NCBI GenBank assembly: GCA_032251455.1
Contig: JAVVEG010000042.1
Coordinates: 1-8,429, forward strand
Length of the DNA stretch: 8,429 nt
Reading direction: 5' to 3'
Source of the DNA: JAVVEG01 sp032251455
Lineage (GTDB): Bacteria > Pseudomonadota > Gammaproteobacteria > Pseudomonadales > Pseudohongiellaceae
The notes under the pieces were generated by a model. It had not been told where the DNA came from. It searched no databases and was given only the letters and a program-made list of their open reading frames with translations. Position numbers and translations under genes: made by a program. The stretch's first letter is position 1. Each line of letters opens with the position of its first letter. Shown here piece by piece: positions 1-6,883 of this stretch.

Positions 1-247
1 ATGGCTTTTTTCGATCGAATTCAAACAAATCTGGAATTATTCAGAGGTTCCTTAGTATTGTTTCAATTTCAAACTCCATCAGGTTCGTTTGATTAAGAAG
101 CTATAAATATGCACGATGGTATGCATAAAAAATTGTTTTTTTATAGATGGATTTGCATATTGAATCAGCAGCTAATCTGCTGTGGTGGCGAGTTAAATGC
201 GAAAACTGGGTAGCTGGCTGCCCCACCAATTTGGACGGGTAAAAAGT
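1..247. other. AT-rich non-coding stretch left of yicC
   Basis: No gene is recognised here. An open frame of 31 codons runs from the first base to a TAA at 94-96. It could be the tail of a gene entering from the left, but nothing identifies it and the codon content looks like AT-rich spacer. The stretch is visibly richer in A and T than the rest of the window. It holds several small inverted repeats: ATAAAAAA (125-132) facing TTTTTTTAT (136-144), nested inside TATGCA (120-125) and TGCATA (154-159), and CAGCAG (166-171) facing CTGCTG (177-182). These lie downstream of yicC on its strand and could act in transcript ending, but none is a textbook terminator. In many gammaproteobacteria gmk follows yicC; no gmk sequence is seen here. 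Confidence 0.5.
208..223 (-). terminator. Weak candidate terminator after yicC
   Basis: Read on the minus strand, about 25 bases past the yicC stop, GGGCAG and CTACCC flank a four-base loop and are followed by AGTTTTCG. The stem has one C-A mismatch and the T run is only four long, so this is a poor intrinsic terminator. It is listed because it is the first hairpin downstream of the gene. Confidence 0.22.
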
Positions 248-1123
248 TTATTCGATATTTTGGATCTGCTCGCGCATCTGCTCGATCAGCACCTTCAGTT
301 CCACCGCATTCAGGGTGGTTTCGGTAACCACGGATTTTGACGACAGCGTGTTGGCTTCGCGGTTCAGCTCCTGCATGAGGAAATCCAGCCGTCTGCCGAT
401 GGGTTCTTTGTTACTGAGGGTGTTGAGGATGCGCCTGCTTTCACTGACATGGGTCTGCAGCCGGTCCAGCTCTTCGTCGATGTCACATTTTTGCGCCAGC
501 AGCGCCACTTCCTGCTCCAGCCTGCCGGGTTCGAGATTGACCTGCATCTCGGCCACCCGGGTTTGCATGAGTTGACGCTGACGTTGCAAAATTGCGGGCA
601 TCAGCGTGCGGATTTCTGCGGTGATGGTGTCGATGTCATCCAGGCGCTGCAGCAGAAAACCGGCCAGTTCCCTGCCTTCACGTTCGCGTGCCGCGTTGAG
701 ACTGGCCAGGGCTTGCTTGAACAGGTGCATCGCCTGTGGACCGATGCTGGAGACATCGACATCTGACTCCTGCAGCACGCCCGGCCAGCGCAGCAGGTCA
801 GCAACGGCAAGTGGAGCCGCCTTATCAGCCTGTTCCCTGATGCGCTCAGCGGCCTGCAGCAACCCCGCGAGCACCGTGGTATTGATGCTCAGCGAACTCT
901 GCAATTGTTCGTTGAGCTGATAGCGTAACTGGCATTCGACCTTGCCCCGGCTCAGCTGTTTGCGCAGGGTATCCCGCACTTGTGGTTCCAGTGCCCGCAA
1001 GGCTTCCGGCAGACGCAATCCCGGTTCCAGATAGCGGTGATTGACCGTGCGAATCTCCCAGACCAGTGTGCCCCACTCGTATTCTCCCTGCTCCCTGGCA
1101 AAAGCAGTCATGCTGCGGACCAT
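248..1123 (-). CDS. yicC: YicC family endoribonuclease
   Basis: The product is 291 residues, close to the roughly 287 of E. coli YicC. The N-terminus MVRSMTAFAR and the following EIRTVNHRYLE are hallmarks of the YicC N-terminal domain. The C-terminal domain (about residues 205-291, formerly DUF1732) is intact, with KCDIDEELDRL, GRRLDFLMQELNREANT and SSKS visible. The family was long of unknown function; E. coli YicC is now described as an endoribonuclease that acts on small RNAs such as RyhB together with polynucleotide phosphorylase. That role is family knowledge and is not shown by this sequence. The middle of the protein is rich in charged helix. The start at 1123 is preceded by GAGG at a suitable distance on the minus strand; a second Met four codons on is less likely, because homologues begin M-I/V-x-S-M-T. 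It is divergent from rph, another RNA-processing gene, as in E. coli. Confidence 0.96.
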   Translation of the reverse strand: MVRSMTAFAREQGEYEWGTLVWEIRTVNHRYLEPGLRLPEALRALEPQVRDTLRKQLSRGKVECQLRYQLNEQLQSSLSINTTVLAGLLQAAERIREQADKAAPLAVADLLRWPGVLQESDVDVSSIGPQAMHLFKQALASLNAAREREGRELAGFLLQRLDDIDTITAEIRTLMPAILQRQRQLMQTRVAEMQVNLEPGRLEQEVALLAQKCDIDEELDRLQTHVSESRRILNTLSNKEPIGRRLDFLMQELNREANTLSSKSVVTETTLNAVELKVLIEQMREQIQNIE

Positions 1124-1266
1124 ATCAACCTCGATGTCAGCGTATTACAAGAACAGGGCGCCAGTGTACCTGAAAGCGGGTCTTCTGACTCGCCATCAGC
1201 AGCCAGATCAAGGATAATCAACGGTCTTCAGTAAATTCGACTTAAAACAGAGCACAATGAGGTCCC
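1124..1266. promoter_or_regulatory. Divergent yicC/rph intergenic region
   Basis: This 143-base gap must hold promoters for both yicC (leftward) and rph-pyrE (rightward). Rightward, GATAAT at 1213-1218 is a five-of-six match to a -10 box, but no good -35 lies 16-18 bases upstream. Leftward, a TACACT hexamer is -10-like with only a weak -35. TGAGGT ending four bases before the rph ATG is a good ribosome binding site. No operator palindrome or riboswitch-like fold is obvious. Confidence 0.35.
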
Positions 1267-1995
1267 ATGACAGACAGTATCCGTCCCAGCAAGCGCCTGC
1301 CCGATCAACTCCGTGATATCCGCATTACCCGCCATTACACCAAACACGCCGAAGGCTCGGTATTGGTCGAGTTTGGTGATACCCAGGTAATCTGCACTGC
1401 TTCCGTTGAGCAGTCGGTGCCCCGCTTTCTCAAGGGCAGTGGTACCGGATGGGTCACCGCAGAATATGGCATGCTGCCGCGCTCCACCGGTTCGCGCATG
1501 GACCGGGAAGCGGCTCGCGGCAAGCAGGGCGGACGTACGCTGGAGATACAACGCCTGATCGGTCGCTCCCTGCGCGCAGCGCTGGACATGAAGCTGCTTG
1601 GAGAGAACACCATCAAGCTGGACTGCGATGTCATCCAGGCCGACGGCGGCACCCGGACGGCATCGATTACCGGGGGCTGTGTGGCGCTGTATGATGCGGT
1701 ATCGGTATTGCTGGCCAACAAGGCCATCAAGCAGAATCCGATCAAACAAATGATAGCCTCGGTTTCGGTGGGCATCTACAAAGGACTGCCGGTACTGGAC
1801 CTGGACTATGATGAGGACTCCACTGCCGAGACTGATATGAATGTGGTCATGAACGCTGCCGGCGGTTTCATTGAAATACAGGGCACTGGCGAGGATGGGG
1901 ATTTCAATTTCCAGCAGCTGGAGCAGATGACGCGGTTGGCACAGCAGGGGATTGGAGAATTGCTGGCCATTCAGCGCCAGGTACTGGGCTTGTAA
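1267..1995 (+). CDS. rph: Ribonuclease PH
   Basis: RNase PH is a phosphate-dependent 3'-to-5' exoribonuclease that trims the 3' ends of tRNA precursors and helps degrade structured RNA. It acts as a ring-shaped hexamer in the cytoplasm. The 242-residue product has the usual full length (E. coli about 238). Visible family signatures are RPSKRLPDQLR near residue 6, the GWVTAEYGMLPRST segment (61-74), RGKQGGRTLEIQRLIGRSLR (84-103), the phosphate-binding GGTRTA (127-132, including T129 and R130), and the acidic active-site stretch LDLDYDEDSTAETDMN (177-192). All catalytic regions look intact, unlike laboratory E. coli K-12, where rph is frameshifted. The ATG is preceded by TGAGGT. The gene is followed after 51 bases by pyrE and probably shares its transcript. 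Confidence 0.98.
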   Translation: MTDSIRPSKRLPDQLRDIRITRHYTKHAEGSVLVEFGDTQVICTASVEQSVPRFLKGSGTGWVTAEYGMLPRSTGSRMDREAARGKQGGRTLEIQRLIGRSLRAALDMKLLGENTIKLDCDVIQADGGTRTASITGGCVALYDAVSVLLANKAIKQNPIKQMIASVSVGIYKGLPVLDLDYDEDSTAETDMNVVMNAAGGFIEIQGTGEDGDFNFQQLEQMTRLAQQGIGELLAIQRQVLGL

Positions 1996-2046
1996 ACAAA
2001 CCGACAGCTTGATGACAGGGCGCTGGAGATAAGTCAGGAGGCAGGC

Positions 2047-2700
2047 ATGGGCTTACAGGTATTTCAGGAACAGTTCATTGACTATGTGATCAGGCACGGG
2101 ATTCTGCGCTTTGGTGAGTTCACGCTGAAATCGGGGCGCAAGAGTCCGTATTTTTTCAATGCCGGCTTGTTTGATACCGGTGATGCGTTGAATTTTCTGG
2201 GGCGCAGTTATGCCGCTGCGATCCGCCACAGCAAGGTGGATTACGACCTGCTTTTCGGTCCGGCCTATAAAGGGATACCCCTGGTAGCGGTGACCGCAGC
2301 CGCACTGGCCCAGGAATATCAGATCAACAAGCCCTGGTGCTTCAACCGCAAGGAGGCCAAGGATCATGGTGAAGGTGGGTTGACAGTCGGCGCGGCACTC
2401 AAGGGTCGGGTGCTGATTATCGATGATGTGATCACAGCAGGGACTGCGGTGCGCGAGGTGATGACATTACTGGGACAGGCAGGGGCAGAGGCAGCAGGCA
2501 TCGTGGTGGCCCTGGACAGACAGGAACGGGGACAGGGTGCCCTGTCAGCCATACAGGAGATCGAACAAGCCTATGCCATTCCGGTTGTGAGCATCATCAA
2601 TCTGGCACAGATCATGGCTTATCTTGAGGCGCAGGCTGATTCCACATTGCTTAGGCATCTGGGTGCTATTCGGGTTTATCGGGAGGAGTTTGGCGTGTAG
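2047..2700 (+). CDS. pyrE: Orotate phosphoribosyltransferase
   Basis: OPRTase joins orotate to PRPP, giving orotidine 5'-monophosphate and pyrophosphate, the fifth step of pyrimidine synthesis. It acts as a cytoplasmic homodimer. The 217-residue product matches the family length (E. coli 213). The orotate-binding FTLKSGRKSPYFFN lies at residues 25-38. The flexible catalytic loop RKEAKDHGEGG is at 101-111. The PRPP-binding signature VLIIDDVITAGTA is at 122-134. A perfect AGGAGG (2036-2041) sits five bases before the ATG. In E. coli the rph-pyrE gap contains a UTP-sensing attenuator; the 51-base gap here has no GC-rich hairpin followed by a T run, so that control seems absent. The TAG stop is followed at once by the 18-bp tandem repeat, with no classic terminator. 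Confidence 0.98.
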   Translation: MGLQVFQEQFIDYVIRHGILRFGEFTLKSGRKSPYFFNAGLFDTGDALNFLGRSYAAAIRHSKVDYDLLFGPAYKGIPLVAVTAAALAQEYQINKPWCFNRKEAKDHGEGGLTVGAALKGRVLIIDDVITAGTAVREVMTLLGQAGAEAAGIVVALDRQERGQGALSAIQEIEQAYAIPVVSIINLAQIMAYLEAQADSTLLRHLGAIRVYREEFGV

Positions 2701-2702
2701 GT

Positions 2703-2792
2703 GAGTTGGCGCTTTGTGGTGTTGAATCACTTCGTTGTGTTGAAGCACTTCGTAGTGCCGAATCACTTCGTAGTGCCGAGTCGCGCTACTGT
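2703..2792 (+). repeat. 18-bp tandem repeat after pyrE
   Basis: Five consecutive 18-base units start at 2703, 2721, 2739, 2757 and 2775. The middle three are closest, with a consensus like GNYGAATCACTTCGTAGT; the first and last are degenerate. Each good unit contains CACT-TCGT-AGTG, a small hairpin. The period is a multiple of three, and the frame of pyrE stays open past its TAG to 2796, spelling hexapeptides such as NHFVVL, KHFVVP and NHFVVP. The array runs directly into the palindrome at 2789. Related units recur before the second palindrome copy at 7965, 7989 and 8007. Function is unknown. Confidence 0.8.
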
Positions 2793-2946
2793 GTAAATAG
2801 TTCCGAACGCACCGCTAAAGCGGCGCTTTAAGGTTCGGAACCATTCACACAGCATCACGCCTCTGGGGCTGGACGGGGTTCGAACAGTGCACGGTTTTTG
2901 CCTGGTGCCTGGCGTTGGGAGATGAGAGCAGTGCTGCGCTGGAATC
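2739..2946 (+). repeat. Dispersed palindromic element, copy A
   Basis: This element shares about 200 bases with copy B (8001-8178) in the same orientation. Its heart is an inverted repeat: the 20-base arm at 2789-2808 pairs with 2833-2852, with 18 of 20 pairs Watson-Crick. The two exceptions (2795/2846 and 2799/2842) are A-C on the top strand but G-U-type wobbles on the bottom strand. The 24-base interior holds TAAAGC-GGC-GCTTTA, which forms a terminal hairpin, so the whole unit folds as one long stem. Bases 2803-2844 are identical to 8046-8087, and 2846-2867 to 8089-8110. Downstream similarity is patchy, including GGTTTTTG-C/T-CTGG. There is no open frame with a credible start and no transposase. 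It resembles REP or MITE-like intergenic elements; I do not recognise the exact family. Confidence 0.85.
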
Positions 2947-2947
2947 T

Positions 2948-2966
2948 ACCCCTGCTGCAGAGGGGT
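2948..2966. repeat. Small inverted repeat between larger elements
   Basis: ACCCCT (2948-2953) and AGGGGT (2961-2966) form a six-base-pair stem around a seven-base loop containing CTGCAG. It lies between copy A and the three-armed element. There is no following T run on either strand, so it is not a typical terminator. Confidence 0.5.
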
Positions 2967-2972
2967 GATGTG

Positions 2973-3062
2973 GTGGGAAGTTTCCGGGACCCTGAGCCGC
3001 CAGGGATGGCGGCGACGGAGCGCCCCATGGAAGGGTTTAAGCGCGTCCCGGAAACTTCCCAC
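2973..3062. repeat. 90-bp three-armed inverted-repeat element
   Basis: A perfect 18-base inverted repeat closes this element: GTGGGAAGTTTCCGGGAC at 2973-2990 and its complement at 3045-3062. Two further stems lie inside. GCCGCC (2996-3001) pairs with GGCGGC (3008-3013) around a six-base loop. GCGCCCC (3020-3026) pairs in two blocks with GGG (3033-3035) and GCGC (3041-3044), with a five-base bulge. The predicted shape is a three-way junction, like a tRNA-style cloverleaf lacking one arm. It has no internal gene and no poly-T tail. It could be a MITE-like element, a REP-type unit or a structured RNA. It occurs once in this window and is absent next to copy B. Confidence 0.85.
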
Positions 3063-3133
3063 GACAGCGCCCCTCGGGCTACGAAGTGCTGGACCCTGAA
3101 CCCTGGCAACAAAAAACTGCCAACAAAAAACAA

Positions 3134-3191
3134 TTGTCACCATAACCAGCTTTCCGTTAGTATCTGCAGCAGCAGTTGGCCTGGGTACAAT
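3134..3191 (+). promoter_or_regulatory. Candidate promoters of the 2-oxoacid oxidoreductase operon
   Basis: Two candidates precede the operon. The first pairs TTGTCA (3134-3139, five of six) with TAGTAT (3158-3163, four of six) at an 18-base spacing. The second has TACAAT (3186-3191, five of six) as -10 with only a weak -35, TCTGCA, at 3163-3168. Either would give a short leader before the GTG at 3219. TACAAT lies in the 13-mer TGGGTACAATACC, which recurs inverted at 8246-8258. Neither candidate has experimental support. Confidence 0.35.
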
Positions 3192-3218
3192 ACCTTGATG
3201 ACCTGATGGCGAGCAGAA

Positions 3219-5009
3219 GTGGAACCAACCAGAACCGCAGATCCGGAGTACTACCACCGTGTAGTTGACTGCCAGCATGCCTGCCCAGCCCATACCCCCG
3301 TTCCCGAATATATCCGCCTGATAGCAGACGGCCGCTACAACGATGCCTACATGATCAACTGGGAATCCAATGTCTTTCCCGGTGTGTTGGGTCGTACCTG
3401 TGACAGACCCTGTGAGCCTGCCTGTCGACGCGGGCGTTTGGAGGATGACGAGGAGCCAGTAGCAATCTGTCGTCTCAAGCGTGTTGCCGCAGACAACAAA
3501 CAGGATATAGCCGCACGTCTCCCCCTTATTCCAAAGCGCAAGAATGGCAAACGTGTCGCATTGATAGGTGCCGGGCCAGCCTCATTGGCGGTTGCCCGGG
3601 ATTTATTGCCACTGGGTTACGAGCTTGTGCTGTTTGATGAACAAGGTATCGCCGGTGGCATGATGCGCAGCCAGATTCCCAGTTTTCGCCTGCCGGCATC
3701 AGTCCTGGATGAAGAAATTGCCTTCGTCCTGCGCGACCAGGTAGAGCAGCGTTTCGGCCAGCGTGTCGAGAGCATGAAGAAACTGCTGCAGGAAAACTTT
3801 GACGCTGTTTTTATCGGTACTGGTGCGCCGAAAGGCAAGGTATTGACCCTGCCCGGCCTGGAAGAAGCCGGGGCCAATGTGCACATAGGAGTGAACTGGC
3901 TTTCCAGTGTGGCCTTCGAACATATTGGGAAAATAGGCAAACGGGTCCTGGTGCTCGGTGGAGGCAATACCGCGATGGATTGTTGCCGAACAGCCCGGCG
4001 CCTGGGGGGCGAAGACGTCAGGGTTGTTGTGCGCAGCCCACGAGAAACCATGAAGGCCTCGCCCTGGGAGATTGAAGATGCCGGTCATGAGGGCATCCCC
4101 ATTATCAATAACCACGTTCCCCGCCGCTTTATTACCGAAGAGGGCAAACTGGTTGGCATGGAGTTCGAGAAAGTAGTGGCACGGTTTGATGCCAGTGGTA
4201 AACGCGAACTGGTACCAACCGGTGAGCCTGCCGTCGTGTTTGCATGCGATGACGTGCTGGTTGCAGTCGGACAGGAAAACAGCTTCCCTTGGATAGAGCG
4301 CGACATAGGCATCGAATTTGATAAATGGGGCATGCTGGTCGTGGACCGGACAACATTCGCCACCACACACCCCAAAGTCTTTACAGCGGGTGATGCAGCC
4401 TTCGGGCCGGAAAATATCATCACTGCTGTTGCACAGGCGCACCAGGCAGCCATATCCATTGATGCCTTTTGCCAGGGACGCGCAATTACCGAGCGGCCCG
4501 GGCCCGGTGTGACCCTGGTCAGTCAGAAAATGGGAGTTCACGAATGGAGTTACAGCAGCCCCGTCAGTGATGATGATCGGCGCACAATGCCACTGATAGC
4601 GACTGATAAAGCGCTGGCCGACCGTAAAGTGGAGGTGGAACTGGGGTTCGATGCCAAACTGGCCCTGGCTGAGGCACAGCGTTGTCTCAACTGTGATGTA
4701 CAAACCGTTTTTTCAGAAAAGCTCTGTATCGAATGTGATGCCTGTGTGGATATCTGCCCAACAGATTGCCTGACCATGACCGTCAATGCGAAGGAATCCG
4801 AGTTGCGCGCCAAACTCACCATGCCGGCCATGAATAAAGATCAGGCGGTGTATGTCTCCAGCAAGCTGTCGACTGGGCGCGTTATGGTGAAAGATGAAAA
4901 TGTTTGCCTGCATTGCGGCTTGTGTGCGGAGCGCTGTCCCACAGCAGCCTGGGATATGCAGAAATTTATCTATAAAGTTGCTCATGCGGGGACACCATGT
5001 CGGCAGTAG
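3219..5009 (+). CDS. GltD-like NAD(P) oxidoreductase fused to ferredoxin (KorC-like)
   Basis: This 596-residue flavoprotein probably links Fe-S electrons from the next two gene products to NAD(P)(H). The N-terminal region resembles the glutamate synthase small subunit, with cysteines at 18, 22, 61, 65, 69 and 84 that could hold Fe-S clusters. An FAD-binding GAGPASLAVARDL (117-129) follows, then GGMMRSQIPSFRLP, the NAD(P)-binding GGGNTAMD (247-254), R272 and R275 where NADPH-preferring relatives carry arginines, and the closing flavin motif AGDAAFGPENI around 390. The C-terminus is a two-cluster ferredoxin domain: C503, C506, C509, C513 and C563, C566, C569, C573. The clusters are about 50 residues apart, longer than in small ferredoxins. 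The start is GTG; the in-frame ATG at 3198 is closed by a TGA at 3204, so no start lies upstream. The ribosome site is weak. There is no signal peptide or membrane segment. The stop overlaps the next gene by 13 bases. Preference for NADP over NAD is inferred. Confidence 0.9.
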   Translation: MEPTRTADPEYYHRVVDCQHACPAHTPVPEYIRLIADGRYNDAYMINWESNVFPGVLGRTCDRPCEPACRRGRLEDDEEPVAICRLKRVAADNKQDIAARLPLIPKRKNGKRVALIGAGPASLAVARDLLPLGYELVLFDEQGIAGGMMRSQIPSFRLPASVLDEEIAFVLRDQVEQRFGQRVESMKKLLQENFDAVFIGTGAPKGKVLTLPGLEEAGANVHIGVNWLSSVAFEHIGKIGKRVLVLGGGNTAMDCCRTARRLGGEDVRVVVRSPRETMKASPWEIEDAGHEGIPIINNHVPRRFITEEGKLVGMEFEKVVARFDASGKRELVPTGEPAVVFACDDVLVAVGQENSFPWIERDIGIEFDKWGMLVVDRTTFATTHPKVFTAGDAAFGPENIITAVAQAHQAAISIDAFCQGRAITERPGPGVTLVSQKMGVHEWSYSSPVSDDDRRTMPLIATDKALADRKVEVELGFDAKLALAEAQRCLNCDVQTVFSEKLCIECDACVDICPTDCLTMTVNAKESELRAKLTMPAMNKDQAVYVSSKLSTGRVMVKDENVCLHCGLCAERCPTAAWDMQKFIYKVAHAGTPCRQ

Positions 5010-6883
5010 TGAAACCGCATAGAATTGCGTCATTGAATGAACTGGTAGTCAAATTTGCCAACGTCAATGGGACGGGTTCCGCCAGTGCCAATCAGCTTTT
5101 CGCCAAAGCCATTTTCCGCATGGGCCTGCCCGTCAGTCCGAAGAATATTTTTCCCTCCAATATTCAGGGTCTGCCCACCTGGTTTGAAGTGCGCGTCAGT
5201 GAAAAGGGGCATCTTGCCCGTCGTGGTGATGTGGATCTGATGGTGGCAGTTAATCCACAAAGCATGCTCAGTGATGTGCAGGAAGTGGTCAGTGGCGGCT
5301 ATTTTCTGTATGACTCGACAAAACCTTTGGATATACGACTCTTTCGCGATGATATCAATTACCTGCCGATTCCACTCACGCAAATCTGTTTGAACGAGTA
5401 TACCGACCAACGACAGCGACAATTGTTCAAGAATATTATTTATGTCGGTGCGTTGTCTGCACTTCTTGGCATTGAGTTTGACGTGCTTGCCAACCTTATT
5501 GCAGCACAGTTCAATGGTAAGGAGAAACTCATCGCAGCAAATATTCATGCGCTGGAACTGGGTCATCAATACGCAAGCAAAAACCTGCAATGTCCTCTTG
5601 GCATTCGCGTGGAAAGGCGCGATCTGATCGGTGAAAAATTATTGGCTGGCGGTAACGACGCTGCCGGGCTTGGTGCTGTTTATGCGGGTGCCACCGTCGC
5701 GGCCTGGTATCCCATTACACCCTCTACCTCTGTGGTGGAAGCATTTGAAAAATATGCCAACAGATTGCGTATAGATGCCGGCACAGGGAAGAAAACCTTT
5801 GCTGTAGTGCAGGCTGAAGATGAATTGTCAGCCATTGGTATGGCAATAGGTGCAAACTGGAATGGAGCGCGTGCGTTCACCGCGACCAGTGGGCCAGGTA
5901 TTTCCCTGATGAGCGAGTTTCTTGGTCTGGCCTATTTCGCTGAAGTGCCAGTTGTTCTGATTGATGTGCAACGTACCGGTCCATCTACCGGGATGCCGAC
6001 AAGAACCCAACAATCCGATATCCTTGCCTGTGCTTATGCCTCGCATGGCGACACCCGGCATGTTCTGTTGTTTCCTGGAACTCCCAAGGAGTGTTTTGAT
6101 TTTACCGCGCAGGCTTTTGATCTGGCCGAGCGATTGCAAACGCCTGTCATTGTCATGTCCGATCTGGATTTGGGCATGAACGATCATATTTCTGAACCGT
6201 TTCACTGGGATGACAAGCGCAGTTACGACCGCGGTAAAGTGCTGGATGCAAAAGGCCTGGAAGCGCTGGCGGCAGAAGGGAAAAAATTTGGTCGCTATCT
6301 GGATGTGGATGGCGATGGAATTTGTTATCGAACTTATCCCGGTGCGCATCCGCAGATGGGTGCGTTCTTCACCCGGGGCACATCCCGCGATCCTTACGCG
6401 GTCTATACGGAAGATGGCAGCAAGTATGCAGAGAATATGGATCGTTTGCTGGTGAAATTCGAGACAGCCAAGGCATTGGTTCCCAAACCTGAGGTCTGGC
6501 CCTGCAACATCAAAGCCTGCAAGGCGACGCACGGTATCATTTTTTTCGGCACCAGCAATTATGCGGTGCGCGAGGCCATGGACGAACTAGAAAGCAAAGA
6601 GCTTGCTGTGGACGCCATGATGCTGAAAGCCTTTCCCTTTGGCCCGGAAGTGCTTGATTACATCAACGCGCACGAAAAACTGTTTGTTGTGGAACAGAAT
6701 CGCGATGCGCAAATGCGCAGTTTGTTGATCAATGAATTGGAAATAGATCCGGCAAAACTGATTCGGGTACTGAACTATGACGGGATGCCGTTGACCGCAT
6801 CCACGTTGCTGGAGAAAATCACCGGCGTATTGGAAACAGAACAAAATCAACAGCAGGCCAAGACTGCCAAGGTTGCCTCATGA
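4997..6883 (+). CDS. korA: 2-oxoacid:ferredoxin oxidoreductase, fused gamma-alpha subunit
   Basis: This 628-residue protein fuses the gamma domain (about residues 1-190, starting VVKFANVNGTGSASANQLFA) to the alpha, pyrimidine-binding domain of the oxidoreductase superfamily. The fused gamma-alpha form is the usual KorA arrangement in many bacteria. Alpha-domain hallmarks are AWYPITPSTS (236-245), TATSGPGISLMSE from 295, and DVQRTGPSTGMPT (323-335). With the beta subunit it should convert a 2-oxoacid and CoA to acyl-CoA plus CO2 and low-potential electrons, or run in reverse. The substrate is not settled by sequence; 2-oxoglutarate is the best guess from the architecture, with pyruvate or branched-chain or aryl 2-oxoacids possible. 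The ATG lies inside the previous gene, preceded by GCGGGGAC, and the stop overlaps korB in an ATGA. This coupling suggests equal subunit amounts. The C-terminal tail is rich in glutamine and lysine. No transmembrane segment is seen. Confidence 0.92.
   Translation: MSAVVKPHRIASLNELVVKFANVNGTGSASANQLFAKAIFRMGLPVSPKNIFPSNIQGLPTWFEVRVSEKGHLARRGDVDLMVAVNPQSMLSDVQEVVSGGYFLYDSTKPLDIRLFRDDINYLPIPLTQICLNEYTDQRQRQLFKNIIYVGALSALLGIEFDVLANLIAAQFNGKEKLIAANIHALELGHQYASKNLQCPLGIRVERRDLIGEKLLAGGNDAAGLGAVYAGATVAAWYPITPSTSVVEAFEKYANRLRIDAGTGKKTFAVVQAEDELSAIGMAIGANWNGARAFTATSGPGISLMSEFLGLAYFAEVPVVLIDVQRTGPSTGMPTRTQQSDILACAYASHGDTRHVLLFPGTPKECFDFTAQAFDLAERLQTPVIVMSDLDLGMNDHISEPFHWDDKRSYDRGKVLDAKGLEALAAEGKKFGRYLDVDGDGICYRTYPGAHPQMGAFFTRGTSRDPYAVYTEDGSKYAENMDRLLVKFETAKALVPKPEVWPCNIKACKATHGIIFFGTSNYAVREAMDELESKELAVDAMMLKAFPFGPEVLDYINAHEKLFVVEQNRDAQMRSLLINELEIDPAKLIRVLNYDGMPLTASTLLEKITGVLETEQNQQQAKTAKVAS

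Noticed and set aside
1..96. 31-codon open frame at the left edge as a gene
   Set aside because: It has no visible upstream context, no recognisable motif and AT-rich low-information sequence; a gene tail cannot be excluded.
2703..2792. 18-bp tandem units as a CRISPR array
   Set aside because: The units are contiguous with no unique spacers and diverge at both ends; no cas gene is present.
3104..3131. TGGCA/TGCCA hairpin and repeated CAACAAAAAAC as a terminator or sRNA
   Set aside because: The stem is five pairs with a nine-base A-rich loop and no stable tail on either strand; the 14-base duplication looks like simple slippage.
2855..3293. Short open frames on both strands in the gap before the operon (about 92-115 codons)
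   Set aside because: They are translations of the palindromic and three-armed repeats, both strands give similar peptide strings because the DNA is inverted, and no ribosome sites are present.
3699..4703. Long open frame on the minus strand inside the flavoprotein gene (334 codons)
   Set aside because: It is antisense to a gene with clear FAD, NAD(P) and ferredoxin motifs, has no family signature and no ribosome site, and is typical of shadow frames in moderately GC-rich genes.
5828..6532. Minus-strand open frame of 234 codons inside korA
   Set aside because: It is antisense to the well-supported alpha domain, and its composition does not resemble a protein family I know.
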